64,000 nt of DNA from Bordetella genomosp. 12 (GTDB lineage: Bacteria > Pseudomonadota > Gammaproteobacteria > Burkholderiales > Burkholderiaceae_B), in assembly GCF_002261355.1 (NCBI RefSeq), contig NZ_NEVU01000002.1, positions 1,302,001-1,366,000 of the forward strand, read 5' to 3'. Positions within the stretch are counted from its first letter, which is position 1; each line of letters starts with the position of its first letter. Positions 15,955-24,716 of this stretch are shown one piece after another. The position numbers and the translations under genes are program-made. The notes beneath the pieces were generated by a model. That model worked only from the letters and a program-made list of their open reading frames with translations. It searched no databases and had not been told where the DNA came from.

Positions 15955-17338
15955 ACCCGGCTACTGCTGCGCCATCCTCGAGCAGGAACGCATCGTCGCG
16001 CTCACGCCGGCGGCATGCCAGGCTGGGCTGGAGATCGGCATGCGGCGCGCCAGCGCCCTGGCCCTGGCCCCCGAAGCCGAGCTATTGCTGCGCGATCCGC
16101 AGGCCGAGACGCACCGCCTGCACGAAGCCGCGCTGGCATTGCTGCAATACACCCCGCAACTGGCCTTGCGCCTGCCCGACGCCCTGCTGCTGGATGTCGG
16201 CGCCAGCCTGCAACTGTTTGGCGGTCCCAGGGCGCTGGCGCAACGCATACGCGCCAGCCTGGCCGCCCTGGCCCTGCATGGCCGCTTGGGCATGGCGCCC
16301 ACCGCCGAGGGCGCCTGGTTGCTGGCCCAAGGCGCCGCCGGTGGGGCCTTGCGGCTGGCCAGCCTGGCGCAACGGCTGGACAAGCTCCCCCTGGCGCTGC
16401 TGCCGCAAGCCCAACCTCAGGCGGCCTGGCTGCAAGGCCTGGGCTGCAACACGCTGAGCGATCTGCGCGCGCTGCCGCGCGGCGGCCTGCAGCGCCGCGC
16501 GGGGCCCGCCCTGCTGCAGGCACTGGATCGCGCCTATGGTCAGGCCGCCGAGGCCCACCGCTGGTTTGAGCCGCCGCCCGGTTTCGCCGCCCGCCTCGAA
16601 CTCATGGATTACGTCGAACACAGCCCCGCGCTCATGGATGTGGCGGGCCGCCTGACCGAACAGCTCAGCGGCTGGCTGCATGCCTGCCGGCGTGCCGTGC
16701 GTGCCATCACGCTCACGCTCGAACACGAGCGCGGCCGCCGCGCCTGCCCGCCATCCATGCTGACGCTGTCCCTGGCCGAGCCGGTCTGGCACAGCCAGCA
16801 TCTGCTCGGTTTGCTGCGTGAGCGCCTCGAACGTCTCGAACTGGCCGCGCCGGTCATCGCCGTGTCGCTGGCGGCCCATGAAACCGTCGAACCCGGCATG
16901 GCCAGCGCCACCCTGTTTCCCGAGCCTGGCGGCAATGCCGCCGACCACGCCCGCTTGCTCGACCTGCTGGCCGCGCGCCTGGGGCCGCAGGCCGTATTGC
17001 AGCCTGCGCCGCAGGCCGACCATCGGCCTGAAGTCGCCAACCATTGGCAACCCGCCCATCACCACACGCACGCGTCCGACAGCCAGCCGGCCGGCCCCCT
17101 GGACCGTCCCTTCTGGCTGGTCGAACCGGCGCGCGCCCTGGCCGAGCACGCGCACCGGCCGGTCTATCAGGGCCAGCCGTTGCGGCTGCTGCGCGGCCCC
17201 GAACGCATAGAAAGCGGCTGGTGGGACGCCACCCAGACTCAGCGGGATTACTTCGTGGCCGAAGACCAGGCCGGGGCCCGCTACTGGCTGTACCGCGAAC
17301 ATGGCCAGCACTGGTTTCTGCATGGACTGTACGCCTAG
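15887..17338 (+). CDS. imuB: Y-family polymerase-like protein ImuB
   Basis: A 483-residue Y-family (DinB/UmuC-like) protein starting MRLWIAIHLPHLSLD. The palm, fingers and little-finger regions run from residue 1 to about 345. The usual catalytic DxD and SxDE acidic residues are not present: LPDALLLDVGASLQLFGG replaces the active-site strand. This is why ImuB is regarded as an inactive adaptor recruiting DnaE2 and the beta clamp. The C-terminal third carries the LRGPERIESGWWD motif conserved among ImuB proteins. The start at 15887 lies inside imuA; translation is probably coupled. Confidence 0.92.
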   Translation: MRLWIAIHLPHLSLDSAQARWPEPGYCCAILEQERIVALTPAACQAGLEIGMRRASALALAPEAELLLRDPQAETHRLHEAALALLQYTPQLALRLPDALLLDVGASLQLFGGPRALAQRIRASLAALALHGRLGMAPTAEGAWLLAQGAAGGALRLASLAQRLDKLPLALLPQAQPQAAWLQGLGCNTLSDLRALPRGGLQRRAGPALLQALDRAYGQAAEAHRWFEPPPGFAARLELMDYVEHSPALMDVAGRLTEQLSGWLHACRRAVRAITLTLEHERGRRACPPSMLTLSLAEPVWHSQHLLGLLRERLERLELAAPVIAVSLAAHETVEPGMASATLFPEPGGNAADHARLLDLLAARLGPQAVLQPAPQADHRPEVANHWQPAHHHTHASDSQPAGPLDRPFWLVEPARALAEHAHRPVYQGQPLRLLRGPERIESGWWDATQTQRDYFVAEDQAGARYWLYREHGQHWFLHGLYA

Positions 17339-17346
17339 GACGCACC

Positions 17347-20300
17347 ATGGCCACCGACCCCTTCGCCGCTGTCCTGCCCGCTTATGCCGAACTGGATTGC
17401 CTCTCGAATTTCAGCTTCCTGACGGGCGCCTCGCACCCCGAAGAACTGGTCGAGCGGGCCGCCAAGCTCGGGTATACGGCCTTGGCGCTGACCGACGAGT
17501 GCTCGCTGGCCGGCGTCGTGCGCGCCCATGTGCAAGCGGCCAAGCATCCTGATCTGCAGCTCATCATCGGCAGCCGCATGGCGCTGGACAATGGCAGCCA
17601 CGCGCCCATCGAACTCGTGCTGCTGGCCCAGGACAAGGAAGGCTACGGCAATCTGGCCGAACTCATCACCCTGGGCCGCAGCCGCGCGGAGAAAGGCCGC
17701 TATTTGCTGCGCCCTGCCGATCTGGCCGCGCCGGCGGCGCACGGCCTTGCCGGCTGCCTGGCCATCCTCACCCCCGCCTATGGCCAGCCGCCCGCCGAAA
17801 TGGCGGCCCAGGCGCAATGGCTGGGCCGCCATTTCCGGGGCCGGGCCTGGGTGGGCCTGTCGCAATTGCAACGCTCACGCGATGATCTGCACCGCGCCGC
17901 CGTGCAGCAGGCCGCGCAATCGGCCGGCCTGCCGCTGGTGGCCATCGGCCAGGTGCAGATGCATGTGCGCTCACGCAAACCCCTGCACGACACCCTGGCC
18001 GCGATCCGCAGCGGCCGCAGCGTGGCCCAGTGCGGCTATGACCTGACCACCAACGCCGAGCGCCATCTGCGTTCGCGGCTGCGCCTGGCGGGGCTTTTTC
18101 CGGCCGAGGCGCTGGCACAAACCCAGGTGATTGCGCAACGCTGCGATTTCTCGCTGGACGAAATCCGCTACGAGTATCCCGACGAAATCGTGCCTGCCGG
18201 CGAAACGCCCACGTCCTATCTGCGGCGGGCCGCCCACGCCGGCGCGGCCGAGCGTTTTCCGATGGGCATACCGGCCTCGGTCGGCACGCTGCTGGAGAAA
18301 GAGCTCGCGCTCATCGCCGAACTGCAATACGAAGCCTATTTCCTGACGGTGCACGACATCGTGCGCTTTGCGCGCGACCGCGGCATTCTGTGCCAGGGAC
18401 GCGGCTCGGCGGCCAATTCGGCCGTCTGCTATTGCCTGGGCATCACCGCGGTGGACCCCAGCAACGGCAACGCGCTGTTCGAACGCTTCATCAGCAAAGA
18501 GCGCAATGAGCCGCCCGACATCGATGTGGATTTCGAGCACAACCGCCGCGAAGAAGTCATCCAGTACATCTATGGCAAATACGGCCGCGCGCGCGCGGCG
18601 CTGACCGCCGTGGTCATTTCGTACCGGCCCCGCAGTGTGCTGCGCGACACGGGCCGGGCGCTGGGCCTGGACCCGGCCATCATCGATGCGGTCGCACGCG
18701 CGCACCAATGGTGGGACGGCAAAAAGGAAATGCTGCGCACGCTCGGGCAATGCGGCCTGGATCCGGGCTCGCGTGTCGCGCGGCAATGGGCCATTCTGGC
18801 CGAGACACTGATGGGTTTTCCCCGCCATCTGTCGCAGCATCCCGGAGGATTTGTCATCTCACGCGGCAAGCTCTCACGCCTGGTGCCCATCGAAAACGCC
18901 GCCATGGAGGGCCGCAGCGTCGTGCAATGGGACAAGGACGATCTCGATGCCCTGAATCTGCTGAAGGTCGATGTGCTGGCCCTGGGCATGCTGTCCGTGC
19001 TGCGCCGGGCATTGGCCATGACAGGGCTGCGGCGGGGCCTGCCGCTGGCCTTGCATCAGATCCCGCAAGACGACACCCCTACCTACGACATGATCTGCCG
19101 CGCCGACACCGTGGGCACCTTTCAGATCGAATCGCGCGCGCAGATGAGCATGCTGCCCCGTCTTCGGCCACGCTGCTATTACGACCTGGTGGTGCAGGTC
19201 GCCATCGTGCGGCCAGGCCCCATCCAGGGCGGGATGGTTCATCCCTATCTGCGCCGCCGCCAAGGCAAGGAAGCCATCGTGTCGCCCGGCAAGGCCGTCG
19301 AAGAGGTGCTCAGGCGCACGATGGGCGTACCCATTTTCCAGGAGCAGGTCATGCAGATCGCCGTGGCCGCTGCCGGCTTCACGCCCGGCGAGGCCGATCA
19401 GCTACGCCGCTCCATGGCGGCATGGCGGCGCAAGGGCGGTGTGGACCGATTCCGCCTCAAGCTCATCAATGGCCTGGTGGCCAACCACTACAGCCCGGAG
19501 TTCGCCGAAGCGTTGTTTCGGCAGGTCGAAGGTTTTGGCGAGTATGGTTTCCCAGAAAGCCATGCCGCCAGCTTCGCGCAACTGGCCTATGCCAGCGCCT
19601 GGCTCAAATGCCACGAGCCCGAGGCATTTTTGGCCGCGCTGCTGAACTCCCAACCCATGGGTTTTTACGCGCCCGCGCAACTGGTGCAGGATGCGCGCCG
19701 GCATGGGGTGGTGGTGTTGCCGGTGGACATCACGCGAAGCGGCTGGGAGGCCGGCTTCGAAACACGGCCGGCGCAGCCCCGCCCGGCCGTGCGTCTGGGG
19801 CTGAATCAGGTCAAGGGCATCAAAGAGGCTGCCGCGCTGCGCATCGAGGCCGCCCGTGCCCAGCAGCCTTATACCGATGTCGCCGATCTCGGCCGGCGCG
19901 CCGCGCTCACCCGCCAGGAACTCGATGCCCTGGCCGCCGCCGATGCCTTGCACCCCCTGGCGGGCCACAGACGCCAGGCGCGCTGGCAGTCCGCGGTGGG
20001 CGTGCACCGCCGCGACCTGTTGCGCGATGCCCCGATTGAAGAAACCGAACGCCCCAGCCTGCCGGCGCCCAACGAGGGCCAGACAGTGGTGGCCGATTAC
20101 GACAGCACCGGCCTGACTCTGCGCCGCCACCCCGTGGCCTTGCTGCGCGCCGAACTGACCGCACGCCGCTTCGAAACCGCCGAGAGACTCAACCTCTATC
20201 CGGACCGCCGGCTGGCGCGCGCCTGCGGCATCGTCACCGTGCGCCAGCGCCCCCAAACCGCCAATGGCACGATCTTCGTCACCATCGAGGACGAAACCGG

Positions 20301-20505
20301 GCCGGTCAATGTCGTGGTGCGCAATGAGCTCATCGAGCGCCAGCGCCGTGAACTCTTGGGCGCCGTTTTGTTGGGCGTCTACGGCACCTGGCAGAACATC
20401 GACGATGTGCGCAACCTGGTCGCGCAGCGGCTGGTCGATCTGTCGCCATTGTTGCGTCAGCTCGACGAAGACGGCCTGCAGACCCAAAGCCGCAACTTCC
20501 ATTGA
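17347..20505 (+). CDS. dnaE2: Error-prone DNA polymerase DnaE2 (ImuC)
   Basis: A 1052-residue C-family polymerase, the catalytic unit of the mutasome. The N-terminal PHP domain is visible (FSFLTGASHPEELVERAAKLGY, ALTDECSLAGVVRAH). The polymerase core contains CQGRGSAANS and the catalytic acidic motif PDIDVDF (about residues 390-396). A helix-hairpin-helix region lies near residue 830, and the C terminus has an OB-fold nucleic-acid-binding domain (GTIFVTIEDETGPVNVVV). Length fits DnaE2 (about 1050), shorter than the replicative DnaE (about 1160). It starts 8 bases after imuB and is under the same LexA box. Confidence 0.95.
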   Translation: MATDPFAAVLPAYAELDCLSNFSFLTGASHPEELVERAAKLGYTALALTDECSLAGVVRAHVQAAKHPDLQLIIGSRMALDNGSHAPIELVLLAQDKEGYGNLAELITLGRSRAEKGRYLLRPADLAAPAAHGLAGCLAILTPAYGQPPAEMAAQAQWLGRHFRGRAWVGLSQLQRSRDDLHRAAVQQAAQSAGLPLVAIGQVQMHVRSRKPLHDTLAAIRSGRSVAQCGYDLTTNAERHLRSRLRLAGLFPAEALAQTQVIAQRCDFSLDEIRYEYPDEIVPAGETPTSYLRRAAHAGAAERFPMGIPASVGTLLEKELALIAELQYEAYFLTVHDIVRFARDRGILCQGRGSAANSAVCYCLGITAVDPSNGNALFERFISKERNEPPDIDVDFEHNRREEVIQYIYGKYGRARAALTAVVISYRPRSVLRDTGRALGLDPAIIDAVARAHQWWDGKKEMLRTLGQCGLDPGSRVARQWAILAETLMGFPRHLSQHPGGFVISRGKLSRLVPIENAAMEGRSVVQWDKDDLDALNLLKVDVLALGMLSVLRRALAMTGLRRGLPLALHQIPQDDTPTYDMICRADTVGTFQIESRAQMSMLPRLRPRCYYDLVVQVAIVRPGPIQGGMVHPYLRRRQGKEAIVSPGKAVEEVLRRTMGVPIFQEQVMQIAVAAAGFTPGEADQLRRSMAAWRRKGGVDRFRLKLINGLVANHYSPEFAEALFRQVEGFGEYGFPESHAASFAQLAYASAWLKCHEPEAFLAALLNSQPMGFYAPAQLVQDARRHGVVVLPVDITRSGWEAGFETRPAQPRPAVRLGLNQVKGIKEAAALRIEAARAQQPYTDVADLGRRAALTRQELDALAAADALHPLAGHRRQARWQSAVGVHRRDLLRDAPIEETERPSLPAPNEGQTVVADYDSTGLTLRRHPVALLRAELTARRFETAERLNLYPDRRLARACGIVTVRQRPQTANGTIFVTIEDETGPVNVVVRNELIERQRRELLGAVLLGVYGTWQNIDDVRNLVAQRLVDLSPLLRQLDEDGLQTQSRNFH

Positions 20506-20522
20506 TGCGGCGCCGGCCCGGC

Positions 20523-21044
20523 TCACGCCGGCGGCCGCAGCAACGCGCGCCAGGCTGCCAGCTTGGCGTCAAAGCTCAGCGCGGCATGCGCCGGGCTGGT
20601 CGAAGGCAAGGCCAGCACGCGCGGCTGCGCCCGGCCGGCCAGCGTGGGCACGACATGACGCTGATAGAGCTGCGCGGCTTTGGCGCCATTCAAACCGATG
20701 ACCTCGATATGCGGATGCTGGTCGAAGAAACCGGCGAAGTCGTTGGCGACCACGCTGCCGCCCACAATGGCCGCATCCAGGCTGCCCGGGCGGACGCAGT
20801 CGGACAGCACATCCCAGAGGGCCACCCGCGCATCCTGCAGCGCCTGCAGCCTTGCGGCATAGCCAGCGGAAGAATCCACGCCGAACAAGGCCTGGGCGAT
20901 GCGCCAGAAAGCATTGCGCGCGTGAGCGTAGTACTCGGCGCGCCCCAAGGAAACCGTGCCGGGCATGGTGCCCAGAATGAGGATGCGCGCATCGCTGCGC
21001 GCCACGGGCGCAAAGCCATGCACGCGGGCCGGATCAACGCCCAT
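20523..21044 (-). CDS. DNA-deoxyinosine (Mug/UDG-superfamily) glycosylase
   Basis: A 173-residue base-excision enzyme of the uracil-DNA glycosylase superfamily, closest to the hypoxanthine-DNA glycosylase family: GFAPVARSDARILILGTMPG at the N terminus is its signature, followed by YYAHARNAFW, ALWDVL and the late LPSTSPAHA motif. It should excise deaminated bases such as hypoxanthine. ATG 21044 is chosen because the alternative at 21071 would overlap fetB by 38 bases instead of 11. It converges on dnaE2, so it is not part of the SOS operon, and may be read through from fetAB. Confidence 0.85.
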   Translation of the reverse strand: MGVDPARVHGFAPVARSDARILILGTMPGTVSLGRAEYYAHARNAFWRIAQALFGVDSSAGYAARLQALQDARVALWDVLSDCVRPGSLDAAIVGGSVVANDFAGFFDQHPHIEVIGLNGAKAAQLYQRHVVPTLAGRAQPRVLALPSTSPAHAALSFDAKLAAWRALLRPPA

Positions 21045-21858
21045 GCAGGCGGTCCAGACGCAGGCGGCCACGTGCGTCGGTCAGGCGGCGCAACGCCGAC
21101 CAGGACACGCCCATCGCGGCCAGGCCACTGGCGCCGCACAGCAGAAACAGAATCAGGATCTGATACTTGACGGCCTCGACGGGGTCCATCCCCGCGATGA
21201 TCTGCCCCGTCATGATGCCAGGCAGCGTGATGATGCCGGCGGCGGCCATCTGGTTGATCGCGGGCACCAGGCCGCGCCGCACCGATTCGCGCATGAGGGG
21301 CGCGAAGGCTTGCCGGGGCGTGGCGCCCAGCGCGATCCGCGCTTCGATCGCGCCCCGCTGCCGCCGCACCCCGCCCAGCATGCTGTCGAGCGCCAGGCTG
21401 CCGGCGTTCAGGACGCTGCCCAGCACAATGCCCACCAAGGCGATCAGGTAGCGCGGGTCATACCAGGGGTCGGGGCGCAAGGCCGTGCTCAGGATGAAGA
21501 GCGCCGTCACCGCCGTAGTGGTGATCACGGCCAGCGCGCCTATGCGCAGATTGCCCGCGGCGCTCAGCCGCTCGGCAGGCCTGGCCGCGACCTCGCGCGC
21601 GGCAAGCGCCATCATCACCAGGACCACACCGCTGGTCAGCCAGGGCGAGGCATAGGCAAAAACCACGCGCAATATGTGGCCGACCAGCAGCAATTGCACC
21701 ACGGTGCGGATCGCCGCCCAGACGATGCTGCGCTCCATGCGCAGCCGCATGGTCAGGGAAATGACGGCGCTGAGCGCCACCAGCGATGCCGCGATGGCCA
21801 GATCGCTGGCCTGCAGCGTGAGCACCCCCTGCACCGTCGGTTGGGCCAGACTGTTCAT
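21034..21858 (-). CDS. fetB: FetB-like ABC permease (UPF0014)
   Basis: A 274-residue inner-membrane protein with about seven hydrophobic segments. It belongs to the UPF0014/FetB (YbbM) family, whose E. coli pair FetAB has been implicated in iron export and oxidative-stress resistance. Diagnostic stretches are ERSIVWAAIRTVVQLLLVG, the EARIALGAT...AFAPLMRESVRRGLVP coupling loop, and GIITLPGIMTGQIIAGMDPVEA. The start at 21858 overlaps the fetA stop by 4 bases (ATGA), so the two are coupled. Metal specificity is inferred from the family. Confidence 0.9.
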   Translation of the reverse strand: MNSLAQPTVQGVLTLQASDLAIAASLVALSAVISLTMRLRMERSIVWAAIRTVVQLLLVGHILRVVFAYASPWLTSGVVLVMMALAAREVAARPAERLSAAGNLRIGALAVITTTAVTALFILSTALRPDPWYDPRYLIALVGIVLGSVLNAGSLALDSMLGGVRRQRGAIEARIALGATPRQAFAPLMRESVRRGLVPAINQMAAAGIITLPGIMTGQIIAGMDPVEAVKYQILILFLLCGASGLAAMGVSWSALRRLTDARGRLRLDRLHGR

Positions 21859-22490
21859 TGCCGCTCCAGCCGGTGGTTGCGCACCAGATAGCACCGTGTG
21901 GCCAGCCGCCGTGCCTGCGCCGGGTTGTGGGTGACCATCAGGGCGGTCATGCCGGCGGCCAAGGTATGGCGGATGAGCGCTTCCACGCGGGCGGTGGCGC
22001 CTTCATCCAGGGAAGCCGTGGGCTCATCGAGCAGAATGACCGCAGGGCGATCGCGCAAGGCGCGCGCCAGGGCCAGGCGCTGACGCTCGCCGGTGGATAA
22101 TTCAGTGATCTGCGCCTGCATGATGGCCGCGCGCAAGCCCAGTGCGTCGAACAGCCCGCTCAGGGCGGCGGCCTCGGCTGCCGCCCCGGTGAAATGCGCC
22201 GCCACGGCGTCGTCCCACCAACCCGCTTCGGCCTGGCAGTAGCGCACCTGACGGCGCCAGGCCGGGCCCGGCATGCTGCTGCGCGCCACGCCATCGAGCC
22301 AGATTTCACCCACCCCGGGATCGAGATCGGCGACCTGCCGCAACAACAGCGATTTGCCGGCGCCCGAGGCGCCCATGATGGCGACACACTCGCCCCGGGC
22401 CAGGTCCAGATCGGCAGGCACGAAGCCCGCCGCGGCCACGCCACGCAGGCAGAGATAACCGCCATCGGAAGGCGAAGCCGGAACGCTCAT
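21855..22490 (-). CDS. fetA: FetA-like ABC ATP-binding protein
   Basis: A 211-residue ABC ATPase with Walker A GASGAGKS (about residues 41-48), a signature reading LSTGERQRLALARAL instead of LSGGQ, Walker B VILLDEPTASLD and the H-loop MVTHNP. Short ATPases of this kind pair with FetB permeases. ATG 22490 is chosen because the longer open frame upstream lacks homology and is low-complexity Arg/Cys. It precedes fetB with a 4-base overlap. The upstream neighbour on the same strand is pckG, which ends 71 bases downstream of the fetA start on the map, so fetAB may also be transcribed by read-through from pckG. Confidence 0.88.
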   Translation of the reverse strand: MSVPASPSDGGYLCLRGVAAAGFVPADLDLARGECVAIMGASGAGKSLLLRQVADLDPGVGEIWLDGVARSSMPGPAWRRQVRYCQAEAGWWDDAVAAHFTGAAAEAAALSGLFDALGLRAAIMQAQITELSTGERQRLALARALRDRPAVILLDEPTASLDEGATARVEALIRHTLAAGMTALMVTHNPAQARRLATRCYLVRNHRLERQ

Positions 22491-22560
22491 GAAACCACAA
22501 CGCGGATGCGGGACATGAGCGGCATTATGCCGCCCTTGCCCCGCCACTAGCCAGCCGCGC

Positions 22561-24417
22561 TCAAGCCGCCAGGCGGCGCTCGATATCCGACTTGGTCTGC
22601 GACAACGCCGGCGGCAGGCCGCGAGCCAGTTGCGCGAACAACTCACCGTGCAGGCCCAGCTCTTCGTGCCAGGCCGCCCCGTCGACCGAGATCACCTGCT
22701 GGAACTGATCCGGCGTGAACTCCAGCCCCGTCCAGTCGATATCGCCGTAAGACGGCGAAATACCGAAGACCTGTTCCTGGCCTCCCGCCTCGCCGTCCAG
22801 ACGGCCCAACATCCACTTGAGCACGCGCATGTTCTCACCGAAGCCCGGCCACACGAACTTGCCATCCGGGCCCTTGCGGAACCAGTTGACGCAATAGATG
22901 TGCGGCAGCTTGGCGCCGGCGTCGGACAGCCGTTGCCCCACACTGAGCCAATGGTTGAAATAGTCGGCCATGTTGTAGCCGCAGAACGGCAGCATGGCGA
23001 AAGGATCGCGCCGCACCACGCCCTGTTTGCCGGCCGCAGCGGCCGTCGTTTCCGAGCCCATCGTGGCCGCCATGTAGACGCCCTCGACCCAGTCACGCGC
23101 CTCGGTCACCAGCGGCACCGTGGTCGACCGGCGGCCGCCGAAAATGAAGGCGTCGATGGCCACCCCCTGCGGGTTCTCCCACTCGGGATCGATGGACGGG
23201 CATTGCGCGGCCGGCGCGGTGAAACGCGCATTGGGATGGGCGGCCTTGCGCCCGGTCTCGCGCGCAATCTCGGGCGTCCAGTCCTGGCCCTGCCAGTCGA
23301 TCAGATGCGCCGGCGGCACATCGGTCATGCCTTCCCACCAGACGTCGCCGTCATCGGTCAGCGCCACGTTGGTGAAAATCACATTGGCCTTGAGCGTGGC
23401 CATGGCATTGAAGTTGGTCTTTTCGCTGGTGCCCGGGGCCACGCCGAAATACCCCGCCTCGGGATTGATGGCGCGCAGGCGGCCATCGGCGCCCGGTTTG
23501 ATCCAGGCGATGTCGTCACCGATGGTGGTGACTTTCCAGCCATCCATCCCGGCCGGCGGAATCAGCATGGCGAAGTTGGTCTTGCCGCAGGCCGACGGAA
23601 AGGCCGCGGCCACGTGGTACTTGCGGCCCTTGGGCGTGGTCACGCCCAGGATCAGCATGTGCTCGGCCAGCCAGCCTTCGTCCCGGCCCATGGTCGAGGC
23701 GATGCGCAAGGCAAAGCATTTCTTGCCCAGCAGGGCATTGCCGCCATAACCGGATCCGAAGCTCCAGATCTCGCGCGTTTCAGGATAGTGAACGATGTAT
23801 TTGACGGGATTGCACGGCCAGGCGACGTCGGCCTGGCCCGCGGCCAGCGGATGACCCACGCTGTGCACGCAAGGCACGAACTCGCCATCGGCGCCCAGCA
23901 CGTCCCACACGGCACGGCCCATGCGGGTCATGATGCGCATGTTGACGGCCACATAAGGGCTGTCGGAGAGCTCCACCCCGATATGGGCGATGGGCGAACC
24001 CAGCGGCCCCATGGAAAACGGCACGACGTACAAGGTGCGGCCCCGCATGGCGCCTTCGAACAGGCCGTGCAAGGTGGCGCGCATCTCGGCCGGCGCAGCC
24101 CAGTTGTTGGTCGGGCCGGCATCCTCTTCGCGCGCCGAGCAGATGAACGTGCGGTCTTCAACGCGGGCCACATCCGACGGGTCGGAGCAGGCCAGATAAG
24201 AATTGGGGCGCTTCTCGGCATTCAGGCGGCGCATGGTGCCGGCCTGGACCATCTGCTCACACAGGCGGTCGTACTCTTCTTGCGAGCCATCACACCAGAC
24301 CACGCGATCCGGTTGCGTCAGGGTCACCACGCTCTGCACCCAATCGATCAAGCGCGCGTGCTTGACATAGGCGGGAACGTTGAGCGGCGGCAGTTTGGCC
24401 TCGGCAGTTTGCGTCAT
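22561..24417 (-). CDS. pckG: Phosphoenolpyruvate carboxykinase (GTP)
   Basis: A 618-residue GTP-dependent enzyme converting oxaloacetate to PEP and CO2 in gluconeogenesis. The kinase P-loop FPSACGKTN and the second nucleotide motif GDDIAWI mark the GTP class. Also present are [43 protein letters not shown], and the C-terminal [24 protein letters not shown] guanine-binding segment. Length is normal. The start MTQTAEAKL has a ctggaga site upstream. Cytoplasmic. A 6-bp palindrome about 105 bases upstream may be a regulator site. Confidence 0.96.
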   Translation of the reverse strand: MTQTAEAKLPPLNVPAYVKHARLIDWVQSVVTLTQPDRVVWCDGSQEEYDRLCEQMVQAGTMRRLNAEKRPNSYLACSDPSDVARVEDRTFICSAREEDAGPTNNWAAPAEMRATLHGLFEGAMRGRTLYVVPFSMGPLGSPIAHIGVELSDSPYVAVNMRIMTRMGRAVWDVLGADGEFVPCVHSVGHPLAAGQADVAWPCNPVKYIVHYPETREIWSFGSGYGGNALLGKKCFALRIASTMGRDEGWLAEHMLILGVTTPKGRKYHVAAAFPSACGKTNFAMLIPPAGMDGWKVTTIGDDIAWIKPGADGRLRAINPEAGYFGVAPGTSEKTNFNAMATLKANVIFTNVALTDDGDVWWEGMTDVPPAHLIDWQGQDWTPEIARETGRKAAHPNARFTAPAAQCPSIDPEWENPQGVAIDAFIFGGRRSTTVPLVTEARDWVEGVYMAATMGSETTAAAAGKQGVVRRDPFAMLPFCGYNMADYFNHWLSVGQRLSDAGAKLPHIYCVNWFRKGPDGKFVWPGFGENMRVLKWMLGRLDGEAGGQEQVFGISPSYGDIDWTGLEFTPDQFQQVISVDGAAWHEELGLHGELFAQLARGLPPALSQTKSDIERRLAA

Positions 24418-24520
24418 ACGGTAATTCTCCAGAATGGGGCGGAACATGCTGCGCGGCGCCGCTGCCGTCGCCGCGAAAAAACGTGGCCCGGCGGACCAGG
24501 TCCCCGGGCGATGGGGCCAT

Positions 24521-24536
24521 CATACTTGGGAGTATG
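24521..24536. promoter_or_regulatory. Palindrome upstream of pckG
   Basis: CATACT (24521-24526) and AGTATG (24531-24536) form a perfect inverted repeat with a four-base centre, in the 299-base divergent gap between pckG and the amidase gene. Its AT content stands out from its surroundings. It has the size of a regulator dimer site; which regulator is unknown. Confidence 0.4.
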
Positions 24537-24590
24537 CGGCGCTACCAAGCAGCTTTGAAGGCCTTGTTGCTCGTCTTCGCACTCCATACC

Positions 24591-24604
24591 AGGGGTTTAC
24601 CCCT
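24591..24604. promoter_or_regulatory. AGGGG-N4-CCCCT palindrome in the pckG/amidase gap
   Basis: AGGGG and CCCCT flank a TTTA centre, followed by ATTCCC. This is the second symmetric element in the same gap, about 55 bases from the first. The rest of the gap (24418-24716) holds GC-rich sequence, a GGCCC-TTTT-GGGCC stem near 24686-24699 and no convincing gene. Confidence 0.3.
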
Positions 24605-24716
24605 ATTCCCTCGCTCAGGCCGGTCGGGCCGGGCCGCGATCCGCCCCTGCGCGAAGGGCCGTGGCGGCTATGACATAATCGGCAGGCCCTTTTGGGCCCT
24701 GAATGCCTCCTTGCTT

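Noticed and set aside
16082-17323. 413-residue minus-strand frame opposite imuB
   Set aside because: Gln/Gly/Ala-rich with no recognisable domain; the opposite strand is a clear ImuB.
22630-24558. 642-residue plus-strand frame opposite pckG
   Set aside because: It mirrors the codon positions of pckG and has an Arg/His/Gly-rich composition with no motif.
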